The notes under the pieces: generated by a model
Database searches by the model: none
What the model was told of the DNA's origin: nothing
Seen by the model: only the letters and a program-made list of their open reading frames with translations
Shown: piece after piece, positions 35,306 to 44,290 of the stretch
How positions within the stretch are numbered: the first letter of the stretch is position 1
Layout of the letters: the number at the start of each line of letters is the position of its first letter
NCBI RefSeq assembly: GCF_011065895.1
Contig: NZ_JAALCR010000013.1
Span: forward strand, 1 to 64,000
From: Paludisphaera rhizosphaerae
Lineage (GTDB): Bacteria; Planctomycetota; Planctomycetia; Isosphaerales; Isosphaeraceae
Direction of reading: 5' to 3'
Length of the DNA stretch: 64,000 nucleotides
Program-made: the position numbers and the translations under genes

Positions 35306-36184
35306 ATGATCGTCCGTCCGATCGCCGGAGGCGTGGAAGTCCTCGCGCCGGCGAAGCTGAACCTGTTCCTGGAGGTGCCGAGGCGAAGGTCCGACGGCTA
35401 CCATGAGGTGGAATCGCTGATGGCGGCCGTCGACATGTTCGACGAGCTGACCTTCCGCGAGGACGAAGGTGGGGCGATCGCGCTGGAGTGCGACGACCCG
35501 AGCCTCCCGGTCGACGGCCGGAACCTGGTGGTGCGAGCGGCTGAGCTTCTGAAGTCGGAAACAGGCTGCGCGAAGGGTGCGCGGATCTCCTTGAAAAAGG
35601 TGATCCCAGCCCAGGCGGGCCTGGCCGGCGGGTCGAGCGACGCAGCGGCGACGCTGGCGGCGTTGGACCGCCTCTGGGATCTGAGGACGCCCAAGGAACG
35701 ACTCGCCGAGTTGGCGGGGCGGGTCGGCAGCGACGTGGCTTTCTTCCTGGACGGTCCGATCGCGGTCTGCCGCGGCCGGGGCGAGCTTGTGGAAGCCGTG
35801 TCCCTGACGTCCCCCCTCTCATTCGTGCTGGTCGCTCCGCGCGTCGGCCTGAGCACGGCCGACGTGTACCGTCGTCTGACGCCGCCGCGAGAGCCCCGAG
35901 CGATCCAGCCGGTCCTCGACGCGCTGGCCCTGAAGAGCCCCGAAGATCTGGGACGGAGCCTGTTCAACCGGCTCCAGCCCGTCGCCGAATCGATCTGTCC
36001 GGAGCTCGTCGCCGTGCGAGACGCTCTGGCGGGATTGAGCCCGCTGTTGTGCGGGTCCCTGATGAGTGGCAGTGGTTCAGCCTATTTTGGGATCGCCCGC
36101 GATCCCGCCGCGGCGGACCGCGTCGCGGAAGCCCTCAAGCCGCTCGGACTAGGATTGGTCCGGGTCGTGACCTGCGGCCCCTGA
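35306..36184 (+). CDS. ispE: 4-diphosphocytidyl-2-C-methyl-D-erythritol kinase
   Basis: 292 residues, the standard length. It phosphorylates CDP-methylerythritol in the MEP route to isoprenoids. Visible are the substrate-binding start [10 protein letters not shown] (15-24, Lys17), GYHEVESLM, the GHMP-kinase P-loop [16 protein letters not shown] (102-117, Asp112) and the C-terminal [15 protein letters not shown] lies ten bases before the ATG. It is followed by spoVG, the same neighbour order as in Bacillus and many other bacteria. Confidence 0.97.
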   Translation: MIVRPIAGGVEVLAPAKLNLFLEVPRRRSDGYHEVESLMAAVDMFDELTFREDEGGAIALECDDPSLPVDGRNLVVRAAELLKSETGCAKGARISLKKVIPAQAGLAGGSSDAAATLAALDRLWDLRTPKERLAELAGRVGSDVAFFLDGPIAVCRGRGELVEAVSLTSPLSFVLVAPRVGLSTADVYRRLTPPREPRAIQPVLDALALKSPEDLGRSLFNRLQPVAESICPELVAVRDALAGLSPLLCGSLMSGSGSAYFGIARDPAAADRVAEALKPLGLGLVRVVTCGP

Positions 36185-36215
36185 GCAGAGAACGCCTCGT
36201 AAAGGAGTACCGGCT

Positions 36216-36851
36216 GTGGAGATCACCGAAGTTCGCATCAAGCTCATGGAAGACAACTCGGGGAGCAACGAGCGGCTGCAGGCTTTCTGCAGCATCACGT
36301 TCGACGACATGTTCGTCATCCGCGACCTGAAGATCATCGAAGGGGCCAAGGGCTTCTTCGTGGCCATGCCTTCCCGCAAGCTGACTGACCGCTGCCACAA
36401 CTGCGGCACCAAGAACCACCTGCGGAGCCGATTCTGCAATCAGTGCGGATGTCGGCTCGACGAGAACCGCGCTCTGCGCGACGCCGATGGGCGCGCCAAG
36501 CTCCACGCCGACATCGCCCACCCGATCAACTCGACCTGCCGCGAGAAGATCCAGGCCGCCGTGCTCGCCTCGTACGCCGAGGAACTCGAGCGGGCCAAGA
36601 TGCCGGGCTACGTGTCGCGGTACGACGACTACGAGACCGACGACTTCGAGATGCCGTACGAAATCCACGGCCCGGCCGTGCACGCCGCCCCCGAGCCGCC
36701 GCTCCGTCGGAGCCCGCTCCGCGGCCACACGCAGCACGCTCGCGGCGGTCAGTCGATCCTCCGCGGCCCTCACGTCTCCCAGCGGAAAGAATCGTCCGAG
36801 GGGAGCATGACGTCCGACCAGCGGGAATCCTCGTTCGGCAACGGCATCTGA
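36216..36851 (+). CDS. spoVG: SpoVG-family protein with inserted zinc ribbon
   Basis: 211 residues; typical SpoVG is about 85-100. The start is GTG with AAAGGAG eight bases upstream. Residues 1-55 ([48 protein letters not shown]) and about 99-115 ([15 protein letters not shown]) are the SpoVG fold. Between them, at 60-81, sits a CXXC-X10-CXXC zinc-ribbon (Cys60, 63, 74, 77, with an extra Cys79). After about residue 130 comes a charged, Tyr/Asp-rich and then Arg-rich tail that is probably disordered. SpoVG proteins bind DNA or RNA and regulate expression; the insertion should alter binding. A terminator follows. Confidence 0.93.
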   Translation: MEITEVRIKLMEDNSGSNERLQAFCSITFDDMFVIRDLKIIEGAKGFFVAMPSRKLTDRCHNCGTKNHLRSRFCNQCGCRLDENRALRDADGRAKLHADIAHPINSTCREKIQAAVLASYAEELERAKMPGYVSRYDDYETDDFEMPYEIHGPAVHAAPEPPLRRSPLRGHTQHARGGQSILRGPHVSQRKESSEGSMTSDQRESSFGNGI

Positions 36852-36873
36852 GCCGCTGACTCGATCCAATCAG

Positions 36874-36921
36874 GGCCCGACGCGCAGCCTCTCAGAGGTC
36901 TGCACGTCGGGCCTTTTTTTT
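36874..36921 (+). terminator. Intrinsic terminator of ispE-spoVG
   Basis: GGCCCGACG (36874-36882) pairs perfectly with CGTCGGGCC (36905-36913), followed by eight T. It is about 22 bases past the spoVG stop. Confidence 0.92.
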
Positions 36922-37015
36922 GCGCCGACGGTGGCGTCGTCCCAACGCCAGGGCCCATAATAGGTCTGGAACGACATACGTACGAGACGCCGGATCGTAC
37001 CCGGGAGCCCTCCCC

Positions 37016-37951
37016 ATGGCGAATGACGCGGCCGCCGATCCCCTCGTGGAAGATGCGCCTCCGGGATCGCCGACGCCGTCTGGGAAGCGTCCCCTGATCG
37101 GGCGTTTCACGAGGCGCTTCCTCTTGATGGCGGGACTAACGTTCGTGGGCTTCTTCGCCTCCCTTTACGCGCTCCAGGGGAGCATGATCTTCCCGGGCTC
37201 CTCGACCCAGGGCCGACCCGAATCCGTCGTCCGCGCCGCGCCCGACGAGGAGTTGCTGCGGCTCCCATCGCCGGGCGGCGAGATCGTCGCCCTCTTCGCG
37301 CCGGCGCAGTCGCCCGCGGGTGCTCCCTTGTCCGACGCGGCCGACCGCCCCGCGCTCGTCTTTTTCTACGGCAATGCGATGTGCCTCGCCTACTCGGTCC
37401 CCGAGGTCGATCGTTTCCGGCGGCTGGGGATCAACGTGATCGTCCCCGACTATCTCGGCTACGGCATGAGCGGCGGCAAGGCCTCTGAGGTCGGTTGCCG
37501 CCAGGCGGCGGAGGCCTGCTACGCTTTCCTGAAGTCGCGGAAATTCCCGGCCGGACGCATCTTCGTCGGCGGCTGGTCGCTGGGCGGGGCGGTCGCGATC
37601 GACCTGGCCTCCCGAGAGGAAGTCGGCGGGCTCTTCGCGTTCAGCACCTTCACAAGCACTCGCGACATGGCCCGGACGTTCTTCCCGATCGCACCTCCCG
37701 CCGGCTTCTTCAAGGACAAGTTCGAGAGCCTCGAGAAGATCGCCGCGATCAAGTGCCCCATCCTCCTGGGACACGGTCGTCGAGACCCGCTCGTCCCGTT
37801 CGCGATGTTCGAACGCCTCTCCGCCGCCTGCTCGAATCCTCCGGCGAAGCTCGTCCTCGATCGGGCCGAGCATAACGACTTCCTCGACCTCGGCGGAGGG
37901 GCTCTCGACCGAGCCGTGACGGATCTCGTTTCGAAGCCCAAGCCCCGGTAG
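37016..37951 (+). CDS. Membrane-anchored alpha/beta hydrolase
   Basis: 311 residues. An N-terminal transmembrane helix (about 33-52) anchors an alpha/beta hydrolase domain: oxyanion region FYGNAM (117-122), nucleophile elbow GWSLGG with Ser188, Asp257 in GRRDPLVP and His286 in AEHNDF form the triad. It resembles the bem46/YfhR subgroup of the family. Substrate unknown. The ATG at 37016 begins a short Pro-rich cytoplasmic tail; the frame is open upstream to 36920 but that part overlaps the spoVG terminator. Confidence 0.88.
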   Translation: MANDAAADPLVEDAPPGSPTPSGKRPLIGRFTRRFLLMAGLTFVGFFASLYALQGSMIFPGSSTQGRPESVVRAAPDEELLRLPSPGGEIVALFAPAQSPAGAPLSDAADRPALVFFYGNAMCLAYSVPEVDRFRRLGINVIVPDYLGYGMSGGKASEVGCRQAAEACYAFLKSRKFPAGRIFVGGWSLGGAVAIDLASREEVGGLFAFSTFTSTRDMARTFFPIAPPAGFFKDKFESLEKIAAIKCPILLGHGRRDPLVPFAMFERLSAACSNPPAKLVLDRAEHNDFLDLGGGALDRAVTDLVSKPKPR

Positions 37952-38018
37952 GGCGTGCGTATCCAGGAGGTTGCCCCTGCGCCGTTCACGCGGCTTCTGA
38001 TTCAGACGGAGCCCGTCG

Positions 38019-38594
38019 ATGGAAGACTCCGACGAGGACGTGACGCGGATCCTCGAGAAGATCCACGAGGGCGACTCGGACGCACGTCAACGACTGGTCG
38101 AGCGCGTCTACCGTGAATTTCGCGAGATGGCCGCCCAACTGATGCGGGGCGAGCGCGCCGGCCACACGCTTCAACCCACCGCCCTGGTGAATGAGGCGAT
38201 GGTGCGCATGCTGGGCGACGAGGTGATCGACCGCGCCGCCGACCGCCGTCTGCTGTTCGCCAGCGTCGCCAACGTCATGCGTCAGGTGCTCGTCGATCAC
38301 GCCCGGAAGCGTCGCACCCAGAAGCGCGGGGGAGGACGCACCCGCCTCGCGCTGGACGCGGTTCTCGAGTCGTTCGAGGATCGAAACATCGACGTCCTGT
38401 CCCTCCACGAAGCCCTTCAGAGGCTGTCCGAGTTCAGCCCCCGGCAGAGCGAGGTGGTCTCGCTTCGATTCTTCGGGGGTTTGACGATGCCGGAAATCGC
38501 CCAGGAACTGGGTTGCTCGTTGAGCACCGTCGAGGCCGACTTCCGCACGGCTCGCGCCTGGCTGCACGCCGAACTGGCGAGGGAGCCGCGGTGA
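38019..38594 (+). CDS. ECF-type RNA polymerase sigma factor
   Basis: 191 residues of the planctomycete-rich PF07638 (Sigma70_ECF) type. Region 2 covers about 8-90 (YREFREMAAQLMRGERAGHTLQPTALVNEA, FASVANVMRQVLVDHARKRR), region 4 about 130-185 (LSEFSPRQSEVVSLRFFGGLTMPEIAQELGCSLSTVEADF) with the HTH. No anti-sigma gene is adjacent; instead the stop overlaps the GTG start of an FHA/Ser-Thr kinase gene, which suggests control of the sigma factor by phosphorylation, as proposed for other planctomycete sigma/kinase pairs. Confidence 0.95.
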   Translation: MEDSDEDVTRILEKIHEGDSDARQRLVERVYREFREMAAQLMRGERAGHTLQPTALVNEAMVRMLGDEVIDRAADRRLLFASVANVMRQVLVDHARKRRTQKRGGGRTRLALDAVLESFEDRNIDVLSLHEALQRLSEFSPRQSEVVSLRFFGGLTMPEIAQELGCSLSTVEADFRTARAWLHAELAREPR

Positions 38595-40006
38595 CGCCGG
38601 AGCTCTGGCGTCTGATCGAGGCTCGCTTCCAGGAAGCTCTCGCCTTGGAGGGAACCGCCCGCATCGAGTTCCTGCACGACCTCCGACGCGATTCCCCCGA
38701 TGCAGCGGATGAGGTTGAGCGGCTCCTGGAGCACGATCGAGCTGCCTCGGCGGACTGGTGCGACTTGCTGCCGCCAAACTCTGGCCGGCCAGAGACGGCA
38801 TTATCCGTGACCCTTCGGGTCCTCGACGGCCCCCACGCCGGCGAGTCGTTTACGTTCCACGGGCATGACACATTCGTGGTAGGCCGATCGCGAAAATCCT
38901 CCTTCCGATTGCCGGAGGCGGATATGACGCTTTCACGCTTTCAGTTCCTGATTGAGGTCAATCCCCCGATCTGCCGCCTGGTCGACATGGCCAGCACCAA
39001 CGGCACGCGCGTCAACGGCCGTCGCGTCGACGTTGCCGAGTTGGATGACGGCGATGTGGTCCGGGGCGGGCGTACGAGCTTCGGCGTCTCCATCAACCGG
39101 GGTGGAAACTCGTCCTTTATCCCGCTCCCTCCTCATTCCGACGCCGCGCCGGCCTCGCCGACCCAGGACGAATTCCCCGCCGTACCGGGATTTCGGCTTG
39201 AGCGGTTGCTGGGAGAGGGAGCGACGGGGGCCGTCTATCTCGGCCGCGACGTTTTAGGAGAGGCAGCGGCGGTCAAACTCATCTCGCCGGCTGCGCTCGG
39301 GGCCCCAGGGGCCGTCGCACGATTTCTCCGCGAGGCGACCATTCTCAGGCGACTGGAACATCCGGGCATCGTCGGCTACAGAGCGATCGGCAAAGCAGGA
39401 AGCCAGCTCTACTTCGCCATGGAATACGTCGATGGTTCGGATGCGACGTCTCTGGTCGATCGCCAGGGGCCGCTGAATCCTCGCGAAGCCGTGAGGTTGA
39501 TGACGCCGATCCTTGACGCTCTGACCTACGCCCACTCGGTCGGCTTCGTCCATCGCGACGTCAAACCGTCGAATGTCCTTGTCGGTTGGTGTCATGGCGA
39601 GGAGGTGGTAAAGCTCGCTGATTTCGGGCTGAGCCGGATCTACCAGGAGTCGACTCTTTGCGGCCTGACGATGACTGGCTGCGGCGGCGGCACGACCGGG
39701 TTCACTCCTCCCGAACAGGTCGTCGATCTGCGCTCGGCGGGGACTCACTCCGATCAATACGCGGCCGCGGCGACTCTCTACTACCTTCTCACCGGGACCA
39801 CCATCCACGACTATCCCGCGACGATCCAGGGTCGACTTCGCAAGATCCTGAACGAGGACGCGGTTCCGTTGCGCTCCCGACGCGAGGACGCGCCGGTTGC
39901 TCTCGCTTCGGTCGTCGATCGCGCGCTCTCCCGCGAGCCGACCGACCGTTATCCAAGCGTCACGGCTTTCCGCGAGGCTCTCGTCGAGCATTGTGGCGAC
40001 GGGTGA
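38591..40006 (+). CDS. FHA-domain Ser/Thr protein kinase coupled to the sigma factor
   Basis: 471 residues. The GTG start overlaps the sigma-factor stop by four bases (GTGA), so translation is coupled. The first 50 residues (LWRLIEARFQEALALEGTAR) form the helical head common on planctomycete ECF-linked kinases. An FHA domain (about 75-168; VVGRSRKSSFRL, STNGTRVNG) precedes the kinase domain: Gly loop GEGATGAVYLG (208-218), Lys229, HRDVKPSN (321-328, Asp323) and DFG (344-346). There is no transmembrane helix, so it is cytoplasmic. It could phosphorylate the sigma factor; that is inference. Confidence 0.93.
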   Translation: MTPELWRLIEARFQEALALEGTARIEFLHDLRRDSPDAADEVERLLEHDRAASADWCDLLPPNSGRPETALSVTLRVLDGPHAGESFTFHGHDTFVVGRSRKSSFRLPEADMTLSRFQFLIEVNPPICRLVDMASTNGTRVNGRRVDVAELDDGDVVRGGRTSFGVSINRGGNSSFIPLPPHSDAAPASPTQDEFPAVPGFRLERLLGEGATGAVYLGRDVLGEAAAVKLISPAALGAPGAVARFLREATILRRLEHPGIVGYRAIGKAGSQLYFAMEYVDGSDATSLVDRQGPLNPREAVRLMTPILDALTYAHSVGFVHRDVKPSNVLVGWCHGEEVVKLADFGLSRIYQESTLCGLTMTGCGGGTTGFTPPEQVVDLRSAGTHSDQYAAAATLYYLLTGTTIHDYPATIQGRLRKILNEDAVPLRSRREDAPVALASVVDRALSREPTDRYPSVTAFREALVEHCGDG

Positions 40007-40018
40007 CCAGTCCATCGA

Positions 40019-41245
40019 TCAGGCGGCGGGCTTCTGCAATCGTGCGAGACGAAGAGCCGGCGGAGGGGCGACGCCCCAATGTGAGGGGCTCGTCATTCCG
40101 GTGCTCGTTCCTCGGGACGAGGCCGCTGAGTCCATCGCTCGGCGATCGCAGTAATTCCGAAACCGACGCAGGAAAGAGAGAGTCTCGAAGTCGGCGAAGC
40201 CCGCCGCTCCGAGCCCCCGAAGCGCCCACTGATCAGCGGCGAACTCCTCGTTCTCCGGGTGCGGCGACCCCACCTTGGCCGCCGACTCGTCCACGTCGTC
40301 TCCAGCCGGGAGGCCGTGCCCCAGGTCGATGTGCGCGATCTCATGTCCGATGACGAACGCCAACTCAGCCTCGTCCGCGACCAGCGAGAACAGGCCGCGA
40401 GTCAGATAGACGTATCCGCCGGAATGTGAGAACGCGTCGACTCCTTCCGAGTCGAGAATGATGAACCGGTAATCGCCGTTCTTTCGGGCGCAGTTCTTGA
40501 GCGAGGCCTCGGCCGCTTCCGCCACGCGGGCGGCGAGTTGGGGATCCTCAACCGCTCGGCGGCCCTTCATGAATCGCTCATGAATGAGACGCCCACGAGT
40601 CGCCTCGTCCATGACGACCGGCGTTTTCTCAGGAGCCGCGACCGTCGACTCCACGTCCTCCTCGATCGAGACCGGTTCCGGAGTGCTTGGAGTGTCGCGA
40701 ACGGCTCCAGAGTTCGGCGGAATCGGCTCGGACTTGTCGACGGTCGAAGCCGGACGCGTCAACGGGAGCGACATCGAAGCGATTCCCAGCAATCCGACGG
40801 CCGCCAGTAGAGTTAGGCCAGCAATCCGACGTCCCCGCGAGAGACCCACCTGGCTCGCCTTCGCAGCATTCGGAGCAGGCGTCGACGTTCCCGGAGCGTT
40901 GTCGTTGTTCGGGAAGAGACCGCGAAGCCGCCGCGCTTCGATCCAGGAAGGAAGCCCTTCCCGCCAGACGAGATCCATCGGCTGGATCATCCGGGCCGTC
41001 GCCAGCGATCGGAGCTGCTGGTCGGAGACGGGCCCGTAGGTTCGTCCCTGGTGTTGGTACGACCATTTGGGCTTCGTTGCGAAGAGCCCCTGGATTCGCT
41101 TGGCCTTCACCCAGCGTCGAGAGCCCTGTTTCCTGACGAGGTCGTCGGGCTTCAGAACGCCGTCTCTCGCCAATCGCCGAAGCTGGGATGAATCGACCGG
41201 AGCCTCTGCCTTCGACTGGGTCGAGTAGTGCCATCGCCTGCTCAT
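40019..41245 (-). CDS. GYF_2-domain membrane protein with M48 metallopeptidase domain
   Basis: 408 residues from ATG at 41245, which has GGGGGGA upstream. Two GYF_2 domains (about 6-55 and 61-111, the second with WSYQHQGRTYGPVSDQQLRSL) are followed by a single transmembrane helix (about 141-162) and a Pro/Ser-rich linker. The C-terminal half is an M48-type zinc peptidase: HEIAH (301-305) supplies two zinc ligands and the catalytic Glu302, and EFAAD (334-338) the third ligand. GYF_2 domains bind proline-rich peptides, so here they may choose substrates or partners. The frame is open to 41716, but that extension is antisense to the neighbouring gene. Confidence 0.88.
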   Translation of the reverse strand: MSRRWHYSTQSKAEAPVDSSQLRRLARDGVLKPDDLVRKQGSRRWVKAKRIQGLFATKPKWSYQHQGRTYGPVSDQQLRSLATARMIQPMDLVWREGLPSWIEARRLRGLFPNNDNAPGTSTPAPNAAKASQVGLSRGRRIAGLTLLAAVGLLGIASMSLPLTRPASTVDKSEPIPPNSGAVRDTPSTPEPVSIEEDVESTVAAPEKTPVVMDEATRGRLIHERFMKGRRAVEDPQLAARVAEAAEASLKNCARKNGDYRFIILDSEGVDAFSHSGGYVYLTRGLFSLVADEAELAFVIGHEIAHIDLGHGLPAGDDVDESAAKVGSPHPENEEFAADQWALRGLGAAGFADFETLSFLRRFRNYCDRRAMDSAASSRGTSTGMTSPSHWGVAPPPALRLARLQKPAA

Positions 41246-41300
41246 CGGTTGTCCCCCCAATATCAGCCGGGTTCCAGGGAGCGGTCTTCGACGAATCAGA

Positions 41301-42329
41301 TCACTTGCCGTCGGCGGAGCTGGCGACCCTGAGGGTGGACCGATCCCCCTGCACGGCGAGTCCTCTCGCTTCCCGAAGCATCCTGAGCTGGGACGCCAGG
41401 AGCGGGTGCAGGGTGTTATACAGTTCGCGTTCGGAATCGGACGCGGCCGGGCTGAAAAGGAGCTTCGACCGCCGCATGAAGTCGACGAGTTCGCCGACGG
41501 TCGTCCCGCCGTAGTTGAGCATGTCCGCCAGAATCCGCTCAGCGCGGGCGTTGCGGAGGCACTTTGCGTGGGCCTCAAGGCCCCGGATGAACTCGCGAGC
41601 TGCGATGACGTCGGCCTTGTCGCGATCTGGGGCGATCCAGTCCAACCGGACGGTGAAGGACCGCAGGGCCTCCTCGATTTTCGCGACCGAATCGGCTCGA
41701 AGGTCGCCACGTCCAACGGCCTCGAAGGCGTTGGCCACCGCCCGACGGTAGAGCGAGCAAGCGTCGTCGAATCCAGGCTCCCGGAGAATCAACGGCCACT
41801 CGCCTCGTGCGAGAATCCGAGCACGCGAGATCACCAGGCCTTCGCTGGGCAAGGCAAGAGGGGCCCGGACGAAGGTTCCGCCCGGCACGGGGACGTTCAA
41901 CGCGGTGATATCGCTGTAGGAAGGCCCCGCCTTTTCGGCCAGTTCCTTCACCAGAGCGTTCAGGGCGTCGCCATTGGCGACGTCACTGAGGTTTGGGTTC
42001 TCAAGCCGCCGCGTCTGGTTCGCGGATACTGCACGGCCCGCCCGCTCAGTCGCGCGGTGAAGCAGGTCGCGATGGCGGAGACTCGACTCGCGAGTCTGCA
42101 TCTCCAACGCGTAGCTCTGCCGCATGAGGGTGTCGGTCAAGATGGAGTGGGCCGTGGCCGTGTTGAGGTTGAAACGGCCCGCACCGTCCAGGAATCGGCC
42201 CTCGCCGCGGAGCACGTCGCCCGCAAAGGTCGCTCCTGGGAACAACACCTCTGTTTGAGCCCACGCTTCCCGCGAGGCGAGCACCACGGCGACCGACAGG
42301 CAGGCGAGCTTTCCAATGTATCGCAACAT
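41301..42329 (-). CDS. Hypothetical secreted protein
   Basis: 342 residues with a signal peptide (GKLACLSVAVVLASREAWAQ). The mature protein looks largely alpha-helical (for example SLRHRDLLHRATERAGRAVSAN and AAREFIRGLEAHAKCLRNARAERI) with no enzyme motif. It is 55 bases upstream of the GYF/M48 gene on the same strand, so the two may be cotranscribed; a periplasmic partner or substrate of that protease is possible but unproven. Confidence 0.75.
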   Translation of the reverse strand: MLRYIGKLACLSVAVVLASREAWAQTEVLFPGATFAGDVLRGEGRFLDGAGRFNLNTATAHSILTDTLMRQSYALEMQTRESSLRHRDLLHRATERAGRAVSANQTRRLENPNLSDVANGDALNALVKELAEKAGPSYSDITALNVPVPGGTFVRAPLALPSEGLVISRARILARGEWPLILREPGFDDACSLYRRAVANAFEAVGRGDLRADSVAKIEEALRSFTVRLDWIAPDRDKADVIAAREFIRGLEAHAKCLRNARAERILADMLNYGGTTVGELVDFMRRSKLLFSPAASDSERELYNTLHPLLASQLRMLREARGLAVQGDRSTLRVASSADGK

Positions 42330-42508
42330 CTCAGGTTCCCCCCAGCGGATCGGTCGCTCGGACCGATCCTTGTCCCGATTTTGGAGGCGACCTTTCGCCC
42401 CCCAACGTCGGAACTTGCGCGAACGCCGGAGGAAACCCTTGGCAAAATGCGAAAAAAATCTCTCGCGGGCGTAGCTTCCGCCCTAACCGATTATCCTATC
42501 GAAGGTTA

Positions 42509-43294
42509 TCAGCGAAGCGACTCAACCGCGCCACGGAAGACCTTCAGGCCGTGACCCTCTCGGCCGAGCTTGTCGCCAAGGCGGGTCCAGCGGGGGTGGT
42601 GCAGGGGAGAGACGAAGCGTTCGGGGTGCGGCATGAGGCCGAAGATCCGGCCGGTGGGGTCGCAGACGCCTGCGGCGGCGAGCGGTGAGCCATTGGGATT
42701 GGCGGGGTAGTCCTGGGTGGGCCGCCCCTCGGCGTCGGCGTACTTCAGGACGATCCGGCCGGAGTCGTCAAGGGCCTGGAGTTCGCTGGGGTCGGCCAGC
42801 AGGAAGCGCCCCTCTCCGTGCGCGACGGGGAGATCCAGCGGTTCGGAGAACGATACGAACGGCGAGACCCCCGGCCGAGGGAGCAACGTCACCCAGCGAG
42901 CCTCAAACCGGGCCGATACGTTATGAGCAAGCGTGGCCGGCGAGGAAGCCTTCCCGTCTCCGCCGCCCGGGAGCAGCCCGCAACGGACGAGGACCTGAAA
43001 GCCGTTGCAGATCCCCAGAATCAGACCGCCGCGATCATGGAATCGGCGCAGGGCGTCGCCCAATCCGCGCGCGAGATGCGTGGCGAGGATCCGGCCGGCG
43101 CCGAGGTCGTCGCCGTAGGAGAACCCGCCGGGGATGGTCAGGATCTGAAACAGGTCAAGGACGTGGGGCTCTTCGAGCAACCGGCCGACGTGCCAGGTCT
43201 CGGGCCGGGCGCCGGCTAGGCTCCAGGCGGCGGCCGTCTCCTCGTCGCAGTTCGTTCCCGGCGCCCGCAGCACGATCACGCGAGGCGTGGCCAT
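42509..43294 (-). CDS. purQ: Phosphoribosylformylglycinamidine synthase, glutaminase subunit PurQ
   Basis: 261 residues. Class I glutamine amidotransferase that feeds ammonia to PurL in purine biosynthesis. Cys96 in GICNGFQVL and the pair His223/Glu225 in MPHPERF form the catalytic triad; the start RVIVLRAPGTNCDEET and the IPGGFSYGDDLGAG loop are PurQ-specific. It lies downstream of the NYN gene and purL on the same strand. Confidence 0.97.
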   Translation of the reverse strand: MATPRVIVLRAPGTNCDEETAAAWSLAGARPETWHVGRLLEEPHVLDLFQILTIPGGFSYGDDLGAGRILATHLARGLGDALRRFHDRGGLILGICNGFQVLVRCGLLPGGGDGKASSPATLAHNVSARFEARWVTLLPRPGVSPFVSFSEPLDLPVAHGEGRFLLADPSELQALDDSGRIVLKYADAEGRPTQDYPANPNGSPLAAAGVCDPTGRIFGLMPHPERFVSPLHHPRWTRLGDKLGREGHGLKVFRGAVESLR

Positions 43295-43352
43295 AACGAT
43301 CTAGGTCCCTTTTCAGGCAGGATGCAATGCGTTCCGCCGCAGCGCGGCCGAC

Positions 43353-44195
43353 TCAGAACGAAGATTCAGAGGCGCCGAAAGACGACGCTGACTGGTAGTC
43401 GCCCACGTCGGCCGCGCGGTAGGCGAGGCTTCGCCGGAGCAACTCGGACTCATACACCTGGACGACGAAGTCGGCCGCGATCTTCAGCCGGGACGAGGCC
43501 CCCTTGGCGGGAAAGTCGGCCGGCGACCCCTTGCGGAACTCGGCCACTCCGACGTGCTTGGAGCGGCTTTTGACGTAGTTGATTCCCGGAATCCCGTCGG
43601 CGTCGCCCGAGATCAGAAGGGCGATGTCGTAGGTGTCCTGAAGCGCCACCATATCCACCGCCAAACTGGTGTCGAGCCCCTTCTCGTTGACCGTATGGTT
43701 CAAGAGGTCGACCTTCCAGTGCCCTTCCTGGCGGATCTCGACGAAGTCGGTGGCTGACTGGACGCCGTGGTAGAATCGCTTCTTACGCTCCAGAGCCCGC
43801 CGCTTGCCCTCGTACCACTCGCGCGTCTCAGCGAAGCAGACGTTCCAGGCCTCTTCCAGGCGGCGATCCAGCGGAAGGTCCGGATTACGGCGGGCGGCGT
43901 CCTCGATGTAGGCGTCGCGGAGGCGGGGATTGACCTCGAACCGGGCGCGGAGACGAGCTTCCGCCTTGGGATCGTTAAGGTCCCACTCGTCCATCTTGCC
44001 TACGACGTACCAGTAGATCCGCGAGTGTTGCGCCGTGGGCCAGTTGGACCCCTCGGCGAAGGTGCGCCCCCAGAAGTGGACGCTCTGTTCGAAGACGTGG
44101 CGATAGAACGACCCGTAATCGTCCACTCGCAGGTTCAGATGCTTCAATACGCCGTCCAGATTGGACCCATCAACGAACGTGACAAACCTTAACAT
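43353..44195 (-). CDS. NYN (PIN-like) domain protein
   Basis: 280 residues. The N-terminus FVDGSNLDG (7-15) and the acidic positions Asp163, Asp175, Asp181 and SGDAD (196-200) form the metal-binding set of NYN/LabA-like PIN nucleases; LISGDADGIPGINYVKSRSKHVGV is characteristic. The family is predicted to cleave RNA. It lies in the same direction between purL (95-base gap) and purQ (58-base gap), an unusual position, and may be cotranscribed with both. Function in this cell unknown. Confidence 0.9.
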   Translation of the reverse strand: MLRFVTFVDGSNLDGVLKHLNLRVDDYGSFYRHVFEQSVHFWGRTFAEGSNWPTAQHSRIYWYVVGKMDEWDLNDPKAEARLRARFEVNPRLRDAYIEDAARRNPDLPLDRRLEEAWNVCFAETREWYEGKRRALERKKRFYHGVQSATDFVEIRQEGHWKVDLLNHTVNEKGLDTSLAVDMVALQDTYDIALLISGDADGIPGINYVKSRSKHVGVAEFRKGSPADFPAKGASSRLKIAADFVVQVYESELLRRSLAYRAADVGDYQSASSFGASESSF

Positions 44196-44290
44196 GGTGG
44201 GACTCTCCCGCTTTTACCACCGAGGCCATATCGATCATCTCATCCATAACCATGCGCCCGCGGACGGTCGCTCCATGACGATCTTTTGAC

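Noticed and set aside
42450-42483. Terminator between purQ and the secreted-protein gene
   Set aside because: A GGGCG/CGCCC stem and a T-run exist on the minus strand, but eight bases separate them and the stem is only five pairs, so I do not list it.
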